The notes below the pieces were generated by a model that was not told where the DNA came from, ran no database searches, and was given only the letters and a program-made list of their open reading frames with translations. DNA of 64,000 bases from Erythrobacter sp. JK5. GTDB lineage: Bacteria > Pseudomonadota > Alphaproteobacteria > Sphingomonadales > Sphingomonadaceae. Position numbers and translations under genes: made by a program. Position 1 is the first letter of the stretch. The number at the start of each line of letters is the position of its first letter. Of the stretch, positions 1 to 10,771 are shown in pieces. The stretch lies in contig NZ_CP073577.1 in NCBI RefSeq assembly GCF_018205975.1, positions 806,001 through 870,000 of the forward strand. Direction: 5' to 3'.

Positions 1-1
1 T

Positions 2-1210
2 GAGGAAGTGGACGGTCGCGCCGTCACCCGCCGGATCGAAAGCCGGGAGCTGCTCTACATTTCGCCCAGCGAACAGTCGCTGGAAACAGAAATCGACCCG
101 GAGGTGCGCTCACGGGCGCTCATCCATCAATCGGTCGTCTACGACGCCGCAATCAGCGGATCGGCGCGGTTCGCAATGCCCGACGATCTCGACCGGCTCG
201 GCATCGAGCGGGACCGGTTGCTGCTCGACGAAGCATCGGTGCAGTTGCAGATTTCCGACCCGCGCGGGCTGCAGACCGATGCGCGCATCGCACTCGGCGG
301 CGAGCAACTCGCGCTGCGGCCGGGTCTCGGCAACAGCCAGTCGGGCACCGGCGTGCACGCCTTTCTCGATTGGAGCGAAGGCGGCGATGTGGTGCTCGAT
401 TTCGCCTATGCGCTGCGCGGCAGCAGCGCGTTCAGCATGATCCCTCGCGGTGAGGAGAGCAATTTCACCGTGCGATCCAGCTGGCCGCATCCGAGCTTTT
501 CGGGCGGTTTCCTGCCCGGCGACAACGATCGTGAAATCGGCCCCGACGGGTTCAACGCCAGCTGGTCGATCTCGAACCTTGCGCTCGGCCAGTCGCTCGT
601 CAGCACCGCGCCGCCAGTGCTGCCGGTGGCCTATGGGGACCCGGCCGATCTCCGTTACTACGACGAAGCGGCTGAAACCGAAGGCGAAATCGCGACGATC
701 CGCCTGATGGAGCCGGTCGATCTCTACAAGCGGGTGGAACGCTCGCTCAAATACGGGTTTCTGTTCATCGGGTTCACGTTTCTCGCCTTCTTCATGTTCG
801 ATATCGTCGCGGGTGCGCGGGTCGCCTCGGCAGAATACCTGCTGACCGGGGCGGGGCTGATCCTGTTCTTCGTCATGCTGCTGGCGTTCGCGGAGATGAT
901 CGGGTTTGCGCTGGCCTATATCGTCGCGAGCGGCGCCATTATCGGCCTGTTGACCAGTTACAGCGCGGCCGTGCTCGCGAGCTGGAAGCGGGCGCGGATC
1001 ATCGGCGGATTGCTGGTCGGGCTCTATGCAGTGCTTTACGTCCTGCTCAACCTCGAAGCCTGGTCGCTGGTGATCGGATCGCTGATGCTGTTCTTTGCAC
1101 TTGCCGGCGTGATGTATGCGACCCGCAACATCGAATGGTCGAAGGTCAGCCTGGGTGACGGGGCGGGCGACCCCGATCGGTTGCGGGACGGCGGATCGGT
1201 TCCCGTCTGA
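2..1210 (+). CDS. creD: CreD inner-membrane protein, 5' end cut by window
   Basis: This encodes the C-terminal ~400 residues of a CreD family protein, an inner-membrane protein of unknown biochemical role linked in enterobacteria to the CreBC regulon and envelope integrity. The frame is open through base 2, so the true start lies outside the window; the GTG at 8 is internal. The first ~240 residues are a periplasmic-type domain without membrane segments. A run of hydrophobic segments follows from about residue 250 (FLFIGFTFLAFFMF) to 375, which matches the CreD layout of a large periplasmic domain and then a multi-pass C-terminus. It converges on the gene ending at 1277, with a strong hairpin between them. 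The family call is secure; the function in this organism is not. Confidence 0.85.
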   Translation, partial: EEVDGRAVTRRIESRELLYISPSEQSLETEIDPEVRSRALIHQSVVYDAAISGSARFAMPDDLDRLGIERDRLLLDEASVQLQISDPRGLQTDARIALGGEQLALRPGLGNSQSGTGVHAFLDWSEGGDVVLDFAYALRGSSAFSMIPRGEESNFTVRSSWPHPSFSGGFLPGDNDREIGPDGFNASWSISNLALGQSLVSTAPPVLPVAYGDPADLRYYDEAAETEGEIATIRLMEPVDLYKRVERSLKYGFLFIGFTFLAFFMFDIVAGARVASAEYLLTGAGLILFFVMLLAFAEMIGFALAYIVASGAIIGLLTSYSAAVLASWKRARIIGGLLVGLYAVLYVLLNLEAWSLVIGSLMLFFALAGVMYATRNIEWSKVSLGDGAGDPDRLRDGGSVPV

Positions 1211-1230
1211 CGCGGGCGACCGGTTACTGG

Positions 1231-1268
1231 AAAAGGCCGGGGCGGTCGGTGGACCGTCCCGGCCTCTT
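1231..1268. terminator. Bidirectional intrinsic terminator between convergent genes
   Basis: Perfectly spaced inverted repeat with 13-base arms GGCCGGGGCGGTC (1235-1247) and GACCGTCCCGGCC (1252-1264) around a GGTG loop, with one G-U pair. AAAA lies on the left and TCTT on the right, so either strand would give a stable stem followed by U-rich sequence. It sits between creD (+) and the gene ending at 1277 (-). Confidence 0.75.
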
Positions 1269-1276
1269 GCCGTGCA

Positions 1277-1798
1277 CTATTCGCTCGGGGGTGCGGGTTT
1301 CGGTCGCGCCGGATACTGGCATCCGCGCTCCTGCCCCAGGCCCTTGAGATAACCGCGACGAACCATCCCGGCGGTCGCGGCGGCGCGCAGCTTGCGTTCG
1401 TCCCCGGCGGCACCCGAGACTTCGCGCACGATGCCGCGGAACGGGATCAGCGATCCGACCAGCCCCTGTGCGATCTTGCCTTCGCTCAGCCCGGTATCGC
1501 TCTCGCCGACCAGATCGTAATCCGGGCCGAGCGCCTGATCGATCGCGGCGATCTGCACCACGATATCGTTGCAGGTGACCAGCCCCTCCGAGACGTAGGG
1601 GCCCTGCGCAGCGGAGACCAGGACCTCGGGAATGTCCTCGCCGACGATATTGAGATCGGTGAGCGGCGTGCGCGCCACGTCCATCGCATCGGGCTCTTCC
1701 TGCTGAACCTGCGCCAGCGAGGGCTGCGCGGTGGCGAGCGCCCCGGCTAACGCCAGCGGTCTAGCCAGCCTCGAAATACACATCGCATGACGATCCAT
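1277..1798 (-). CDS. Secreted hypothetical protein
   Basis: 173-residue protein that I do not recognise. It opens with a probable Sec signal peptide (RLARPLALAGALATAQPSLAQ), so it is probably periplasmic. The remainder is soluble, with a conserved-looking centre containing a Cys (LVTCNDIVVQI) and a glycine-rich stretch GLVGSLIPFRGIVREVSGA; this could be a small lipophilic segment. The ATG at 1798 is preferred over the GTG at 1804 because GGAG lies seven bases upstream of the ATG and abuts the GTG. The start overlaps the end of the metallopeptidase gene by 38 bases, so the two are probably cotranscribed. Confidence 0.65.
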   Translation of the reverse strand: MDRHAMCISRLARPLALAGALATAQPSLAQVQQEEPDAMDVARTPLTDLNIVGEDIPEVLVSAAQGPYVSEGLVTCNDIVVQIAAIDQALGPDYDLVGESDTGLSEGKIAQGLVGSLIPFRGIVREVSGAAGDERKLRAAATAGMVRRGYLKGLGQERGCQYPARPKPAPPSE

Positions 1799-2621
1799 CG
1801 GCACTCTCCAATCCGCGCCGCAGCGCTTCCGCGCGCTGCTGGCTGGTTCCGTGAGTAAAGTTCTCGGGGTTGATCCGCTGGCCCGCGCGACGCTGCAACG
1901 TATCGTCGCCGATCGCGCTTGCGGCCCGCAAACCCTCCTGCATGTCGCCCGGTTCGATCAGGCGGGCGTTTTTCCCGGCCCACACGCCGGCATAGCAATC
2001 CGCCTGCAGTTCCATGCGCACCTGCAAGTCATTGGCGCGCGAGGGGTTGCGTTGCTGGATGCTGCGCACCTGCCCTGCGATCCCGGTCAGGTTCTGGATA
2101 TGATGCCCGTACTCATGCGCGAGCACGTAATACCGGGCAAAGTCTCCGCCCGCTCCCATCTGCCGCGCCATCGTGTCATAGAATGCGGTGTCGATATAGA
2201 TCGTATTGTCGGCCGGGCAGTAAAACGGCCCTGCGGCGGACGATGCGCTGCCGCAGCCGTTGGTATTCACCGGCCCGGAGGGATACAGCCGCAAGGTCGG
2301 GTCTTCGAAACGCACGTTGGCCCGCGCAAACACCGGGGACCAGGTTTCGTTGAGGCTGGTAAGCGCGTTGCACGCCTCGGTGGCGTAGGGCCCGCTGGTG
2401 CAGACCTGCTCTTCGGTCAGGCCGCCGGGCTGCGACTGGGTCTGGGTTTGGGGCTGAGACCCCTCGATCATGCCGATCGTCTGCATCGGGTCGACCCCGA
2501 ATACCAGTGCCGCGATCAGCGCGATCACGATCGTGCCGCAGCCGATTCCGCCGGCCCGGCGCACGCCGCCGCGTCCGCCCTGGACCTTGATCTTCGATGT
2601 ATCGAACCGGTTTAGCCGCAC
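1761..2621 (-). CDS. Neutral zinc metallopeptidase (YpfJ family)
   Basis: 286-residue membrane-anchored protein of the YpfJ/neutral zinc metallopeptidase family. The N-terminus is basic and glycine/arginine rich, followed by one membrane segment (GCGTIVIALIAALVFGV, about residues 30-46). The rest is exported and contains a zinc site HEYGHH near residue 168, flanked by the family's YIDTAFYD and QAD-Y signatures. The GTG at 2621 is chosen because GAGGAGGAAAC is positioned just upstream, although the frame stays open a further 49 codons to an ATG at 2768. It is divergent from the dehydrogenase at 2737. The substrate of this family is not known. Confidence 0.85.
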   Translation of the reverse strand: MRLNRFDTSKIKVQGGRGGVRRAGGIGCGTIVIALIAALVFGVDPMQTIGMIEGSQPQTQTQSQPGGLTEEQVCTSGPYATEACNALTSLNETWSPVFARANVRFEDPTLRLYPSGPVNTNGCGSASSAAGPFYCPADNTIYIDTAFYDTMARQMGAGGDFARYYVLAHEYGHHIQNLTGIAGQVRSIQQRNPSRANDLQVRMELQADCYAGVWAGKNARLIEPGDMQEGLRAASAIGDDTLQRRAGQRINPENFTHGTSQQRAEALRRGLESADGSSCDVYFEAG

Positions 2622-2736
2622 CCGCGTTTCCTCCTCTGTTTCCGCACGTACACCTGGTTGTCCGAAAGCTATTTGCTGGACAGGGAGCGATCGCGCGGCG
2701 AAAGCGTTGGTGTAGGGAAACCTGAAGGAGTTGGCG

Positions 2737-3492
2737 ATGTTCCTCAAGGGAAAGCGTGCATTGGTCACCGGATCGACCTCGGGGATCGGCTTGGCGATTG
2801 CGCGCGCACTTCACGAGGAAGGTGTTGAAATCGTGTTGAACGGCCTCGGCAACCCGGCCGAGATCACGAAGCTGGTCGGCGAACTGGAGGCGCAGTTTCA
2901 CGGCGCAAACCTGCTCGACCCGCAGGAAATCGAAGCGATGATGCGCGAAATCGGCCCGGTCGATATCCTCGTCAACAATGCCGGGATGCAGCACGTTGCG
3001 CCGGTCGAGGATTTCCCGCCCGAAAAATGGGATGCGATCATCGCGCTTAATCTGACGGCGGCGTTTCACACCACGCGGTTTGCGATTCCGGCGATGAAGA
3101 AAGCGGGCTGGGGCCGGATCATCAACACCGCGAGCGCGCATTCGCTGACCGCGTCGCCGTTCAAGAGCGCCTACAACGCCAGCAAGCATGCCATTGCCGG
3201 GTTCACCAAGACGATCGCGCTCGAACTGGCGCAGACCGGAGTAACGGCGAATTGCATTTCGCCCGGCTATGTCTGGACCCCGCTGATCGAAGGACAGATC
3301 CCCGATACGATGGCGGCGCGCGGGCTCACCCGCGAGCAGGTGATCAACGATGTGCTGCTCGCCAAGCAGCCAACCAAGAAATTCGTCCAGCCCGAGGAAG
3401 TCGGCGCGCTGGCGGTGTTCCTGTGCCGCAAGGAAGCTGGCAACGTGACGGGGGCCAACTGGAGCATCGACGGGGGCTGGACGGCCGAATGA
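2737..3492 (+). CDS. bdhA: D-beta-hydroxybutyrate dehydrogenase (SDR)
   Basis: 251-residue short-chain dehydrogenase that should interconvert D-3-hydroxybutyrate and acetoacetate with NAD, in ketone-body or polyhydroxybutyrate turnover. Visible features are the nucleotide-binding TGSTSGIG at residues 11-18, NNAG at 80-83, and the catalytic Ser133, Tyr146 and Lys150 (SAYNASK). The C-terminus GANWSIDGGWTAE is typical of this subfamily. The ATG at 2737 is supported by GAAGGAG six bases upstream. The stop overlaps the next gene's start (ATGA), which suggests translational coupling to the M28 peptidase. Substrate specificity is inferred from overall resemblance to bacterial 3-hydroxybutyrate dehydrogenases. 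Confidence 0.85.
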   Translation: MFLKGKRALVTGSTSGIGLAIARALHEEGVEIVLNGLGNPAEITKLVGELEAQFHGANLLDPQEIEAMMREIGPVDILVNNAGMQHVAPVEDFPPEKWDAIIALNLTAAFHTTRFAIPAMKKAGWGRIINTASAHSLTASPFKSAYNASKHAIAGFTKTIALELAQTGVTANCISPGYVWTPLIEGQIPDTMAARGLTREQVINDVLLAKQPTKKFVQPEEVGALAVFLCRKEAGNVTGANWSIDGGWTAE

Positions 3493-4970
3493 CCCGACTG
3501 GGGGCGCATACGGCACTGGCGATTGCGGCGCTGCTGGCGCTTGCGGGATGCGCGCGCGGTCCGCTCGGCTCCGTGCCGGTCTCGGAGCGTGCGGCGATAG
3601 AAACGCGCCTGATGCGCGACATCGCCGTTCTGGCGAGCGACGAGTTTGGCGGACGCCGACCCGGGACGCTCGGCGAAGAACGGACGGTCGCCTACATCAC
3701 TCAGGAAATGCAGGCCGCGGGCCTTGTTTCGGGAACCAACGATCCAGGCAGTCCGTGGCGCGCTGCGGTCGAACTGGTCAGCTCCGAACCGGCCACGAGC
3801 CGCATTGTCCTGCGCCGCGGGCGTCGCGAATTCGATCTGACCGCGGAGACCTCGGCAGCCTTTACCTCGAGCCGCAGGGCGCTCGTCGAAGCGGCCGACA
3901 TGGTGTTCGTCGGGCGGCTCGGTTACGAAGCGCCGGACGAGCTTATCACCGGCAAGGTCGTCGTGATGCTCGGGGAACCGGGGTCGAGTCCGGCCCGGCG
4001 CCGCAACCTGTTCGACAAGAACCCGGCAGCCATCATCACTGTCGTCGACAATGCCGAGGCGATCGCCAGCACGCGCCAGGCATTCGGCAGCGAGCGCTTC
4101 CTGCTCGCCAGCGAAGAGGAACCGAGGCTCAGCGCCTTCGTGACGCGCGCCGCAATGGCGCAGGCGCTGAAGCCGGAGGTCTGGAACGAATTGCTGCAGC
4201 TGGCCGAAACCGAGGAATTCACGCCGCAACCGATCGCGTTGGCATCCACCATCGAAGCGACATCGGTGCGCCGCGAGTTCACCAGCTACAATGTGCTCGG
4301 GTTGCATCGCGGCCAGGTGCCGCAATCCGGCGCGGTGCTGTTGCTGGCGCACTGGGACCATCTCGGCGAATGCGGCGAGGCTGCGGCTCAGGACCGGCTG
4401 TGCAACGGGGCCGTCGACAACGCCAGCGGGATCGCTGTCATGCTCGAACTGGCCCGCAGGCTCGCGGCAGGCGGGCCGCACGATCGCGACATCTATGTGC
4501 TCGCGACCAGCGCCGAGGAAGCGGGCCTGCTCGGCGCCCGCGCGTTCATTGCCGACCCTCCGGTGCCGCTCGACAGTATCGTGGCGGCGTTCAACTTCGA
4601 TACGGTCGCGCTCGCCCCCGCCGGCAGTCCGGTCGGCTTCGTGGGGGAAGGGCGCACGCCGCTTGATGAGGTGATCCTGCAGACAATGGCCGAAGGCAAA
4701 CGCAGCCTCGGCAATCGCGAATTCGCGGAAACCTTCGTGCAGCGGCAGGATGGCTGGGCGCTCCTCGAACAGGGGGTGCCCGCCGTAATGCTGTCGACTG
4801 CATTCGGTTCGGAAATCGTGCTCGGCCCGTTTCTCGAACGCGACTATCATCGACCCAGCGACGAGATCGGAGCGATCGAACTGGGCGGGGCGATCGACGA
4901 TCTGTTGCTCCACGAGGCGCTGGTCCGCCGGATCGCCGATACCAAGACCTTTCCCGGCGGCGGCGGATAG
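3489..4970 (+). CDS. M28 family metallopeptidase, lipoprotein
   Basis: 493-residue predicted lipoprotein (lipobox LALAGC, Cys21) of the M28 zinc aminopeptidase family, probably acting in the periplasm on peptides. A PA-like insert occupies roughly residues 115-250. The metal-binding series is readable: HWDH near 287, D in VDNASG near 312, EE in SAEEAG near 344, D in FNFDTV near 369 and H in DYHRPSDE near 455. Frame extension upstream into the dehydrogenase gene is ignored because the ATG at 3489 overlaps that gene's stop by four bases and begins a proper signal peptide. The natural substrate is unknown. Confidence 0.85.
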   Translation: MTRLGAHTALAIAALLALAGCARGPLGSVPVSERAAIETRLMRDIAVLASDEFGGRRPGTLGEERTVAYITQEMQAAGLVSGTNDPGSPWRAAVELVSSEPATSRIVLRRGRREFDLTAETSAAFTSSRRALVEAADMVFVGRLGYEAPDELITGKVVVMLGEPGSSPARRRNLFDKNPAAIITVVDNAEAIASTRQAFGSERFLLASEEEPRLSAFVTRAAMAQALKPEVWNELLQLAETEEFTPQPIALASTIEATSVRREFTSYNVLGLHRGQVPQSGAVLLLAHWDHLGECGEAAAQDRLCNGAVDNASGIAVMLELARRLAAGGPHDRDIYVLATSAEEAGLLGARAFIADPPVPLDSIVAAFNFDTVALAPAGSPVGFVGEGRTPLDEVILQTMAEGKRSLGNREFAETFVQRQDGWALLEQGVPAVMLSTAFGSEIVLGPFLERDYHRPSDEIGAIELGGAIDDLLLHEALVRRIADTKTFPGGGG

Positions 4971-4988
4971 CCTCCCTCGATCCCCTAG

Positions 4989-6512
<1,524 letters not shown>

Positions 6513-6515
6513 GTC

Positions 6516-7703
6516 ATGACGCCGGCCGCGCGGGTGCAGGCCGCGATCGAGTTGCTCGATGCGATCATCGATGCCGCAAAGCACGAAGGTGCCCCGGCTG
6601 ATCGCTTGATCGCCGAGTGGGCGCGCAACAATCGCTATGCTGGCAGCAAGGATCGGCGCGCGGTGCGCGAACTGGTCTATTCCGCCATTCGCGTCTGTGG
6701 CCCGGTGCCGGAAAGCGGACGGGCCGCGATGGGCGCGCTCGGTGCGGCAGCGCCGGAGACCGAGCACATTCTCCAGCTTTTCGATGGTTCGAATTATGGG
6801 CCTGCGCCGCTCGCATCGGGAGAAGTGCTCGCCGAACCCGGTATCGCGCCGGGCTGGCTTGTCGAACGTTTCGCCGCGTCCGGGATCGTGGGCGACGCGC
6901 TTGAGGCGCTGATGGAGCGCGCCCCGCTCGACATCCGGGTCAATGCGCTCAAGGCCGACCGCGCGACCATCGATCTGCCCGAGCAGGGCGAGCCGCTCGC
7001 CGCGCCGCAGGCGCTGCGGTTCGATTCGGGCACGCAGGTCGAACAATGGCCGGCATGGCGCGACGGGCTGATCGAGGTGCAGGACCTCGGCAGCCAGATC
7101 GCCTGCGAGGCGATGCCGGTTCGGGAGAGCGATCTTGTGATCGACCTGTGCGCCGGGGCGGGTGGCAAGACCCTCGCGCTCGCCGCGCGTTCGGGGAACG
7201 CCGCCACACTGGTTGCCGCCGATACGGATGCGCGGCGGCTCGGCAATCTCGCTCCCAGAGCCCTGCGGGCAGGCGCGCAGATCGCCAGCACGGTGCTGCT
7301 GAATCCCGGCCAGGAGCTCGAAGCGCTCGCCGAATGGCACGGCAAGGCCGATCTCGTGCTGGTCGATGCCCCGTGTTCCGGGACCGGGACCTGGCGGCGC
7401 AAGCCCGAGGCGAAATGGCGGCTGACACCCGATCGGCTCGATCGGTTTGCCGCCTTGCAGGACCGACTGCTGGATATCGCGAGCCGCCTGGTCCGCCTGG
7501 GCGGACGGATCGGATACGTCACCTGCTCGCTCCTCGATCAGGAAGGCGCAGACCGGGTTGCCGCATTTCTCGCGCGCAACGCGGGATGGCAATCTGAAAC
7601 CGGCGATTTGCCGCTCGGCAGGCCGCACGGCGCAGGAATGCGGCTCGATCCGTTCCACGACGGTACGGACGGCTTTTTTATCGCCATCCTGCGTTCATCG
7701 TGA
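6516..7703 (+). CDS. RsmB/NOP2-type RNA cytosine-C5 methyltransferase
   Basis: 395-residue SAM-dependent RNA m5C methyltransferase of the RsmB/Sun family. The N-terminal ~130 residues resemble the NusB-like domain of RsmB. The catalytic domain carries the SAM motif DLCAGAGGKT near residue 209 and the two conserved cysteines of this fold: DAPCSGTGTW (Cys near 286) and VTCSLL (Cys near 337). The probable target is a cytosine in 16S rRNA. It follows guaB closely and is likely in the same transcript. Whether it is the RsmB orthologue or a paralogue cannot be decided from sequence inspection alone. Confidence 0.85.
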   Translation: MTPAARVQAAIELLDAIIDAAKHEGAPADRLIAEWARNNRYAGSKDRRAVRELVYSAIRVCGPVPESGRAAMGALGAAAPETEHILQLFDGSNYGPAPLASGEVLAEPGIAPGWLVERFAASGIVGDALEALMERAPLDIRVNALKADRATIDLPEQGEPLAAPQALRFDSGTQVEQWPAWRDGLIEVQDLGSQIACEAMPVRESDLVIDLCAGAGGKTLALAARSGNAATLVAADTDARRLGNLAPRALRAGAQIASTVLLNPGQELEALAEWHGKADLVLVDAPCSGTGTWRRKPEAKWRLTPDRLDRFAALQDRLLDIASRLVRLGGRIGYVTCSLLDQEGADRVAAFLARNAGWQSETGDLPLGRPHGAGMRLDPFHDGTDGFFIAILRSS

Positions 7704-7765
7704 TAGCCATACAGGCTATGGCTAAGCCTTCTCTGCCCCGGCTTGCTGACACCAAGGAGCTTATC

Positions 7766-8260
7766 ATGCGTTTCGCGCCCGCTGCCGCCGCCCTGTCGCT
7801 GTTGCTGGCAACCACGGCCAGCGTGACGATCGCACAGGACAGCGAACCCGATCCGCGCGCCGCCGCGCTGATCGTGCAGGGACAGGCTGCGCTCAAGGCT
7901 GGCGACACGCAGGCGGCGATCGACGCTTACGAAGCGGCGCTGGCTGTCGATCCGGGCTACACGCCGATCTTCCTCGAACTGGCCGAAGCCGCACGGCAAG
8001 ACGGGTTGCAGGGCAAGGCGATCCGCTACTACCGCGAAGCGCTGGACCGCGATCCGGGCAATTTTGCCGCGATTTCGGGCGAAGGCGCGGCGCTGGTCGA
8101 AAAAGGCGCGCTGGAAAAGGCCAAGCGCAACCTCGCCCGGCTCCAGAGCCTGTGCGGTTCGAACTGCCCCGAAACACTGGCGTTGCAGACTACGATCGCG
8201 GCAGGCCCGCCTGCGCGTCTTGCGGCGGATACCCCGGAAACGACTCCGGCGAGCAACTGA
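7766..8260 (+). CDS. Secreted TPR-repeat protein
   Basis: 164-residue protein with a signal peptide (LSLLLATTASVTIAQ) followed by two or three tetratricopeptide repeats between about residues 28 and 130 (for example AALKAGDTQAAIDAYEAAL and GKAIRYYREALDRDPGN). It probably mediates protein-protein contacts in the periplasm. Two Cys (SLCGSNCPE) lie after the repeats and could form a disulfide. The ATG at 7766 is supported by AAGGAG six bases upstream; the longer frame from 7700 lacks such a site. No partner can be named. Confidence 0.8.
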   Translation: MRFAPAAAALSLLLATTASVTIAQDSEPDPRAAALIVQGQAALKAGDTQAAIDAYEAALAVDPGYTPIFLELAEAARQDGLQGKAIRYYREALDRDPGNFAAISGEGAALVEKGALEKAKRNLARLQSLCGSNCPETLALQTTIAAGPPARLAADTPETTPASN

Positions 8261-8270
8261 GCGCCCGCGC

Positions 8271-8744
8271 TCAGATCAGATCGAGAAATTCGTCGACGAG
8301 CGCGCGGTAGACATCGCGTTTGAACGGCACGATCAGGTCGGGCAGCGCCAGCGGATCGACCCATCGGTAGGCATTGAATTCCGGCGGGTCGTGCGCTTCG
8401 AGGTCGATATCGGCATCGCTGCCGAGGAACCGGCCGAGAAACCAGTGCTGCTCCTGGCCGCGATACTTCCCTTTCCACGCCACGCCGAGCAGGTCGGGCG
8501 GCAGGTCGTAATGCAGCGGAGCCGGTGTTTTCGCGATCACTTCGACCAGAGCTTCGGCGATGCCGGTTTCTTCCGCCAGTTCGCGCAAAGCTGCGTCGCG
8601 CACCTCCTCGCCGGGATCGATCCCGCCCTGCGGCATCTGCCAGAATCCATGCGTTCTCGGGTCTATCCGCTGACCGACAAAGACGCGCCGATCCGAATTG
8701 ACCAGCATGAACCCGGCGCAGGGACGGTAGGGGAGGTCGTTCAT
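8271..8744 (-). CDS. rppH: RNA pyrophosphohydrolase (Nudix)
   Basis: 157-residue Nudix hydrolase of the RppH type, which removes pyrophosphate from the 5' end of mRNA to trigger decay, or cleaves dinucleoside polyphosphates. The start YRPCAGFMLVN and the phrase FWQMPQGGIDPGE are characteristic of RppH. The Nudix box spans residues 40-62 with the catalytic REL-EE-G core at 54-61. It begins four bases after the esterase stop, so the two minus-strand genes form a short operon with the esterase first. Confidence 0.9.
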   Translation of the reverse strand: MNDLPYRPCAGFMLVNSDRRVFVGQRIDPRTHGFWQMPQGGIDPGEEVRDAALRELAEETGIAEALVEVIAKTPAPLHYDLPPDLLGVAWKGKYRGQEQHWFLGRFLGSDADIDLEAHDPPEFNAYRWVDPLALPDLIVPFKRDVYRALVDEFLDLI

Positions 8745-8748
8745 CCGG

Positions 8749-9690
8749 TCAGGCTCCCAGTGTGCATTTCATCGCGGCGATGACCCGCTCGAGATCGGCC
8801 TGCGTACTCGGAACCGCGCCGCGCAGGTTGGTGAAGGAGTGGGTGACGCCCTCGATTTCCATGAAGCTGAAGCTGCATCCCGCGTCCGCCAGCGCCTTGG
8901 CATAATCGCGCCCCGAATCGCGGATCGGATCGAGACCGGCGGTGACGAGAACGGTTGGCGGGGCCGTCGAATGATCGCCGAGGATCGGCATCGCCCGCGG
9001 ATCGCTGCGGTCGGGCGCATAGGCGGCATCGAAGAACTCCACCGCCGCCTTGGACAAGACGTAGCCTTCGGCGAATTCCTCGAGGCTGGATGAGCCGAAG
9101 GCGTCGCTGGCGAGCGGGAAGATCGGGACCTGCAGCACGACCGGCACGGCGGCGGGATCGGCGGCCAGTTGCTGCCCGACCACGATGGTCGCATTCCCGC
9201 CCGCGCTATCGCCGATGGTGACGATCCCGGTCGCCTCGCGGCCCAGTTCGACGGGCGAGGAGGCAATCCAGCGCGTCGCCGCCTCGCAATCCTCGATCGC
9301 GGCGGGGAAGGGCGCTTCGGGCGCCCGGCGGTAATCGACCGCGACCAGCGGCAGGTCCATCAGCGCGGCGATCTCGGTGCACAGATTGTGATGCGTTTCG
9401 AGGTCACCGATCACGAACCCGCCGCCGTGGTAGAACACGATCACGGGCGCCGGATCGCGGGTTTCGCGGGCATCGTAGAGCCGCAGCGGAATGTCGCCCG
9501 CCGGTCCGGGACACGCGAGATCGCGGATCACCGCCAGTTCGCGCGCCGGTCGGTCGGCTATCCCGTGCAAGGCGACATAGCTGGCACGCGCTTCTTCCAG
9601 CGTCATGTCGGCGATCGCCGGACCTTCCATCGCCGCCAGCGCATCGAGAAAAGCCTTCATGTCCGGGCGGATAAACGGCGTGTCGCTCAT
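8749..9690 (-). CDS. Alpha/beta hydrolase of the HSL (hormone-sensitive lipase) family
   Basis: 313-residue carboxylesterase of the HSL/family IV type, which hydrolyses short- to medium-chain esters. The oxyanion-hole motif HGGG is at residues 88-91, the nucleophile elbow GDSAG puts Ser at 162, and a late EGVTHSF supplies the catalytic His; an Asp in the ITAGLDPIRD-like strand (VTAGLDPIRD) completes the triad. The ATG at 9690 begins a normal N-terminus; the 15-codon upstream extension is basic and unlikely. No signal peptide is seen, so it should be cytoplasmic. The substrate is unknown. Confidence 0.85.
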   Translation of the reverse strand: MSDTPFIRPDMKAFLDALAAMEGPAIADMTLEEARASYVALHGIADRPARELAVIRDLACPGPAGDIPLRLYDARETRDPAPVIVFYHGGGFVIGDLETHHNLCTEIAALMDLPLVAVDYRRAPEAPFPAAIEDCEAATRWIASSPVELGREATGIVTIGDSAGGNATIVVGQQLAADPAAVPVVLQVPIFPLASDAFGSSSLEEFAEGYVLSKAAVEFFDAAYAPDRSDPRAMPILGDHSTAPPTVLVTAGLDPIRDSGRDYAKALADAGCSFSFMEIEGVTHSFTNLRGAVPSTQADLERVIAAMKCTLGA

Positions 9691-9764
9691 TCGGTGGTGT
9701 TTCCTGTGTCGCGTTTTGACGGACCTATGCACCATCGCTAAGCGCCAGAAAACAAGGAACGTAA

Positions 9765-10769
9765 ATGGACAACATCACGCACAGTTTGGTCGGGGCGGTA
9801 CTCGGGCAGGCTGGCCTCAAGAAAAAGACCGGCCTTGCCATGCCCGCGCTGATCATCGGCGCGAACCTGCCCGATGTCGATGCGGCGTGCTTTTTCTGGC
9901 TGGAGGGCACCGAGCATCTCGGCTTTCGGCGCGGGATCACGCATGGGCCGCCGGCGATGGTGTTGTTGCCGCTGATTCTCGCAGGGCTGCTGTGGGCTTT
10001 CGACCGCTGGCAGGAGAAGCGCGGCCAAGGTCGGTTTGGGCGGCCCGAGGGGCGGCTGCCGGTGAACTTCAAATGGCTGTTCCTGTTGAGCTTCATCGGC
10101 TGCCTGAGTCACCCGGCGCTCGACTGGCTCAATGTTTACGGCATCCGGTTGCTGGAGCCGTTCTCGTCGCAATGGTTCTACGGCGACACGCTGTTCATCA
10201 TCGATGTGTGGCTGTGGGCGCTGTTGATCGGGAGCGTTTGTTGGTCGCTTCGGAGTGAGAAACGTGGCGGGAATTGGACGCGGCCTGCATGGGTGGGGAT
10301 TGCTGGCGGATTGGCGTATATCGGGATGAATGGGTTGATCTCGGCTAGCGCGTCTGAAGATGCCAATCGGGCTGCACAAGCGACTGATTTTCTCGAGCAT
10401 GGGCACGCAATTATCGCGAGCCCGGTTCCTCTCGCCTTCTGGGAGCGGGAGACGATCTACTCTTCTGCGTTGCTCATTGAGGACTTCAGCGCTGCCACTT
10501 GGAAGGTCGGCAATTGGTCTTTCTTCGGCGGAATGGCCGGCGAGGTCATTCTTCCCGTTCGCCCCTGCAACTGGGCTGGTTTGGAAGAGCAACGTCGTAC
10601 CAACCCCCAACTCGACGCCTTCCTCTTCTGGTCGCGCGCACCGTTCGCGACGCGGGCGGAGGATGGCTCGGTTGTCCTCCACGATGCCCGCTTCTACGAC
10701 CCTCGGGCGCGGGATCGGTTCTCCGTCGCTCTGCCCGATGTCGAATGCGAGGAACTTCCAGTTCCCTGA
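9765..10769 (+). CDS. Membrane-bound metal-dependent hydrolase (YdjM/DUF457-like)
   Basis: 334-residue multi-pass membrane protein of the YdjM-type predicted metal-dependent hydrolase family. The N-terminus MDNITHSLVGAVLGQ and the motif NLPDVDA followed by RRGITHGP carry the His and Asp residues conserved in the family. Membrane segments are evident near residues 60-75, 100-115 and 150-165, with a soluble C-terminal half after about residue 200. Base composition falls after about 10240 (fewer GC-ending codons) compared with the first half. The function of the family is not established. Confidence 0.75.
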   Translation: MDNITHSLVGAVLGQAGLKKKTGLAMPALIIGANLPDVDAACFFWLEGTEHLGFRRGITHGPPAMVLLPLILAGLLWAFDRWQEKRGQGRFGRPEGRLPVNFKWLFLLSFIGCLSHPALDWLNVYGIRLLEPFSSQWFYGDTLFIIDVWLWALLIGSVCWSLRSEKRGGNWTRPAWVGIAGGLAYIGMNGLISASASEDANRAAQATDFLEHGHAIIASPVPLAFWERETIYSSALLIEDFSAATWKVGNWSFFGGMAGEVILPVRPCNWAGLEEQRRTNPQLDAFLFWSRAPFATRAEDGSVVLHDARFYDPRARDRFSVALPDVECEELPVP

Positions 10770-10771
10770 AC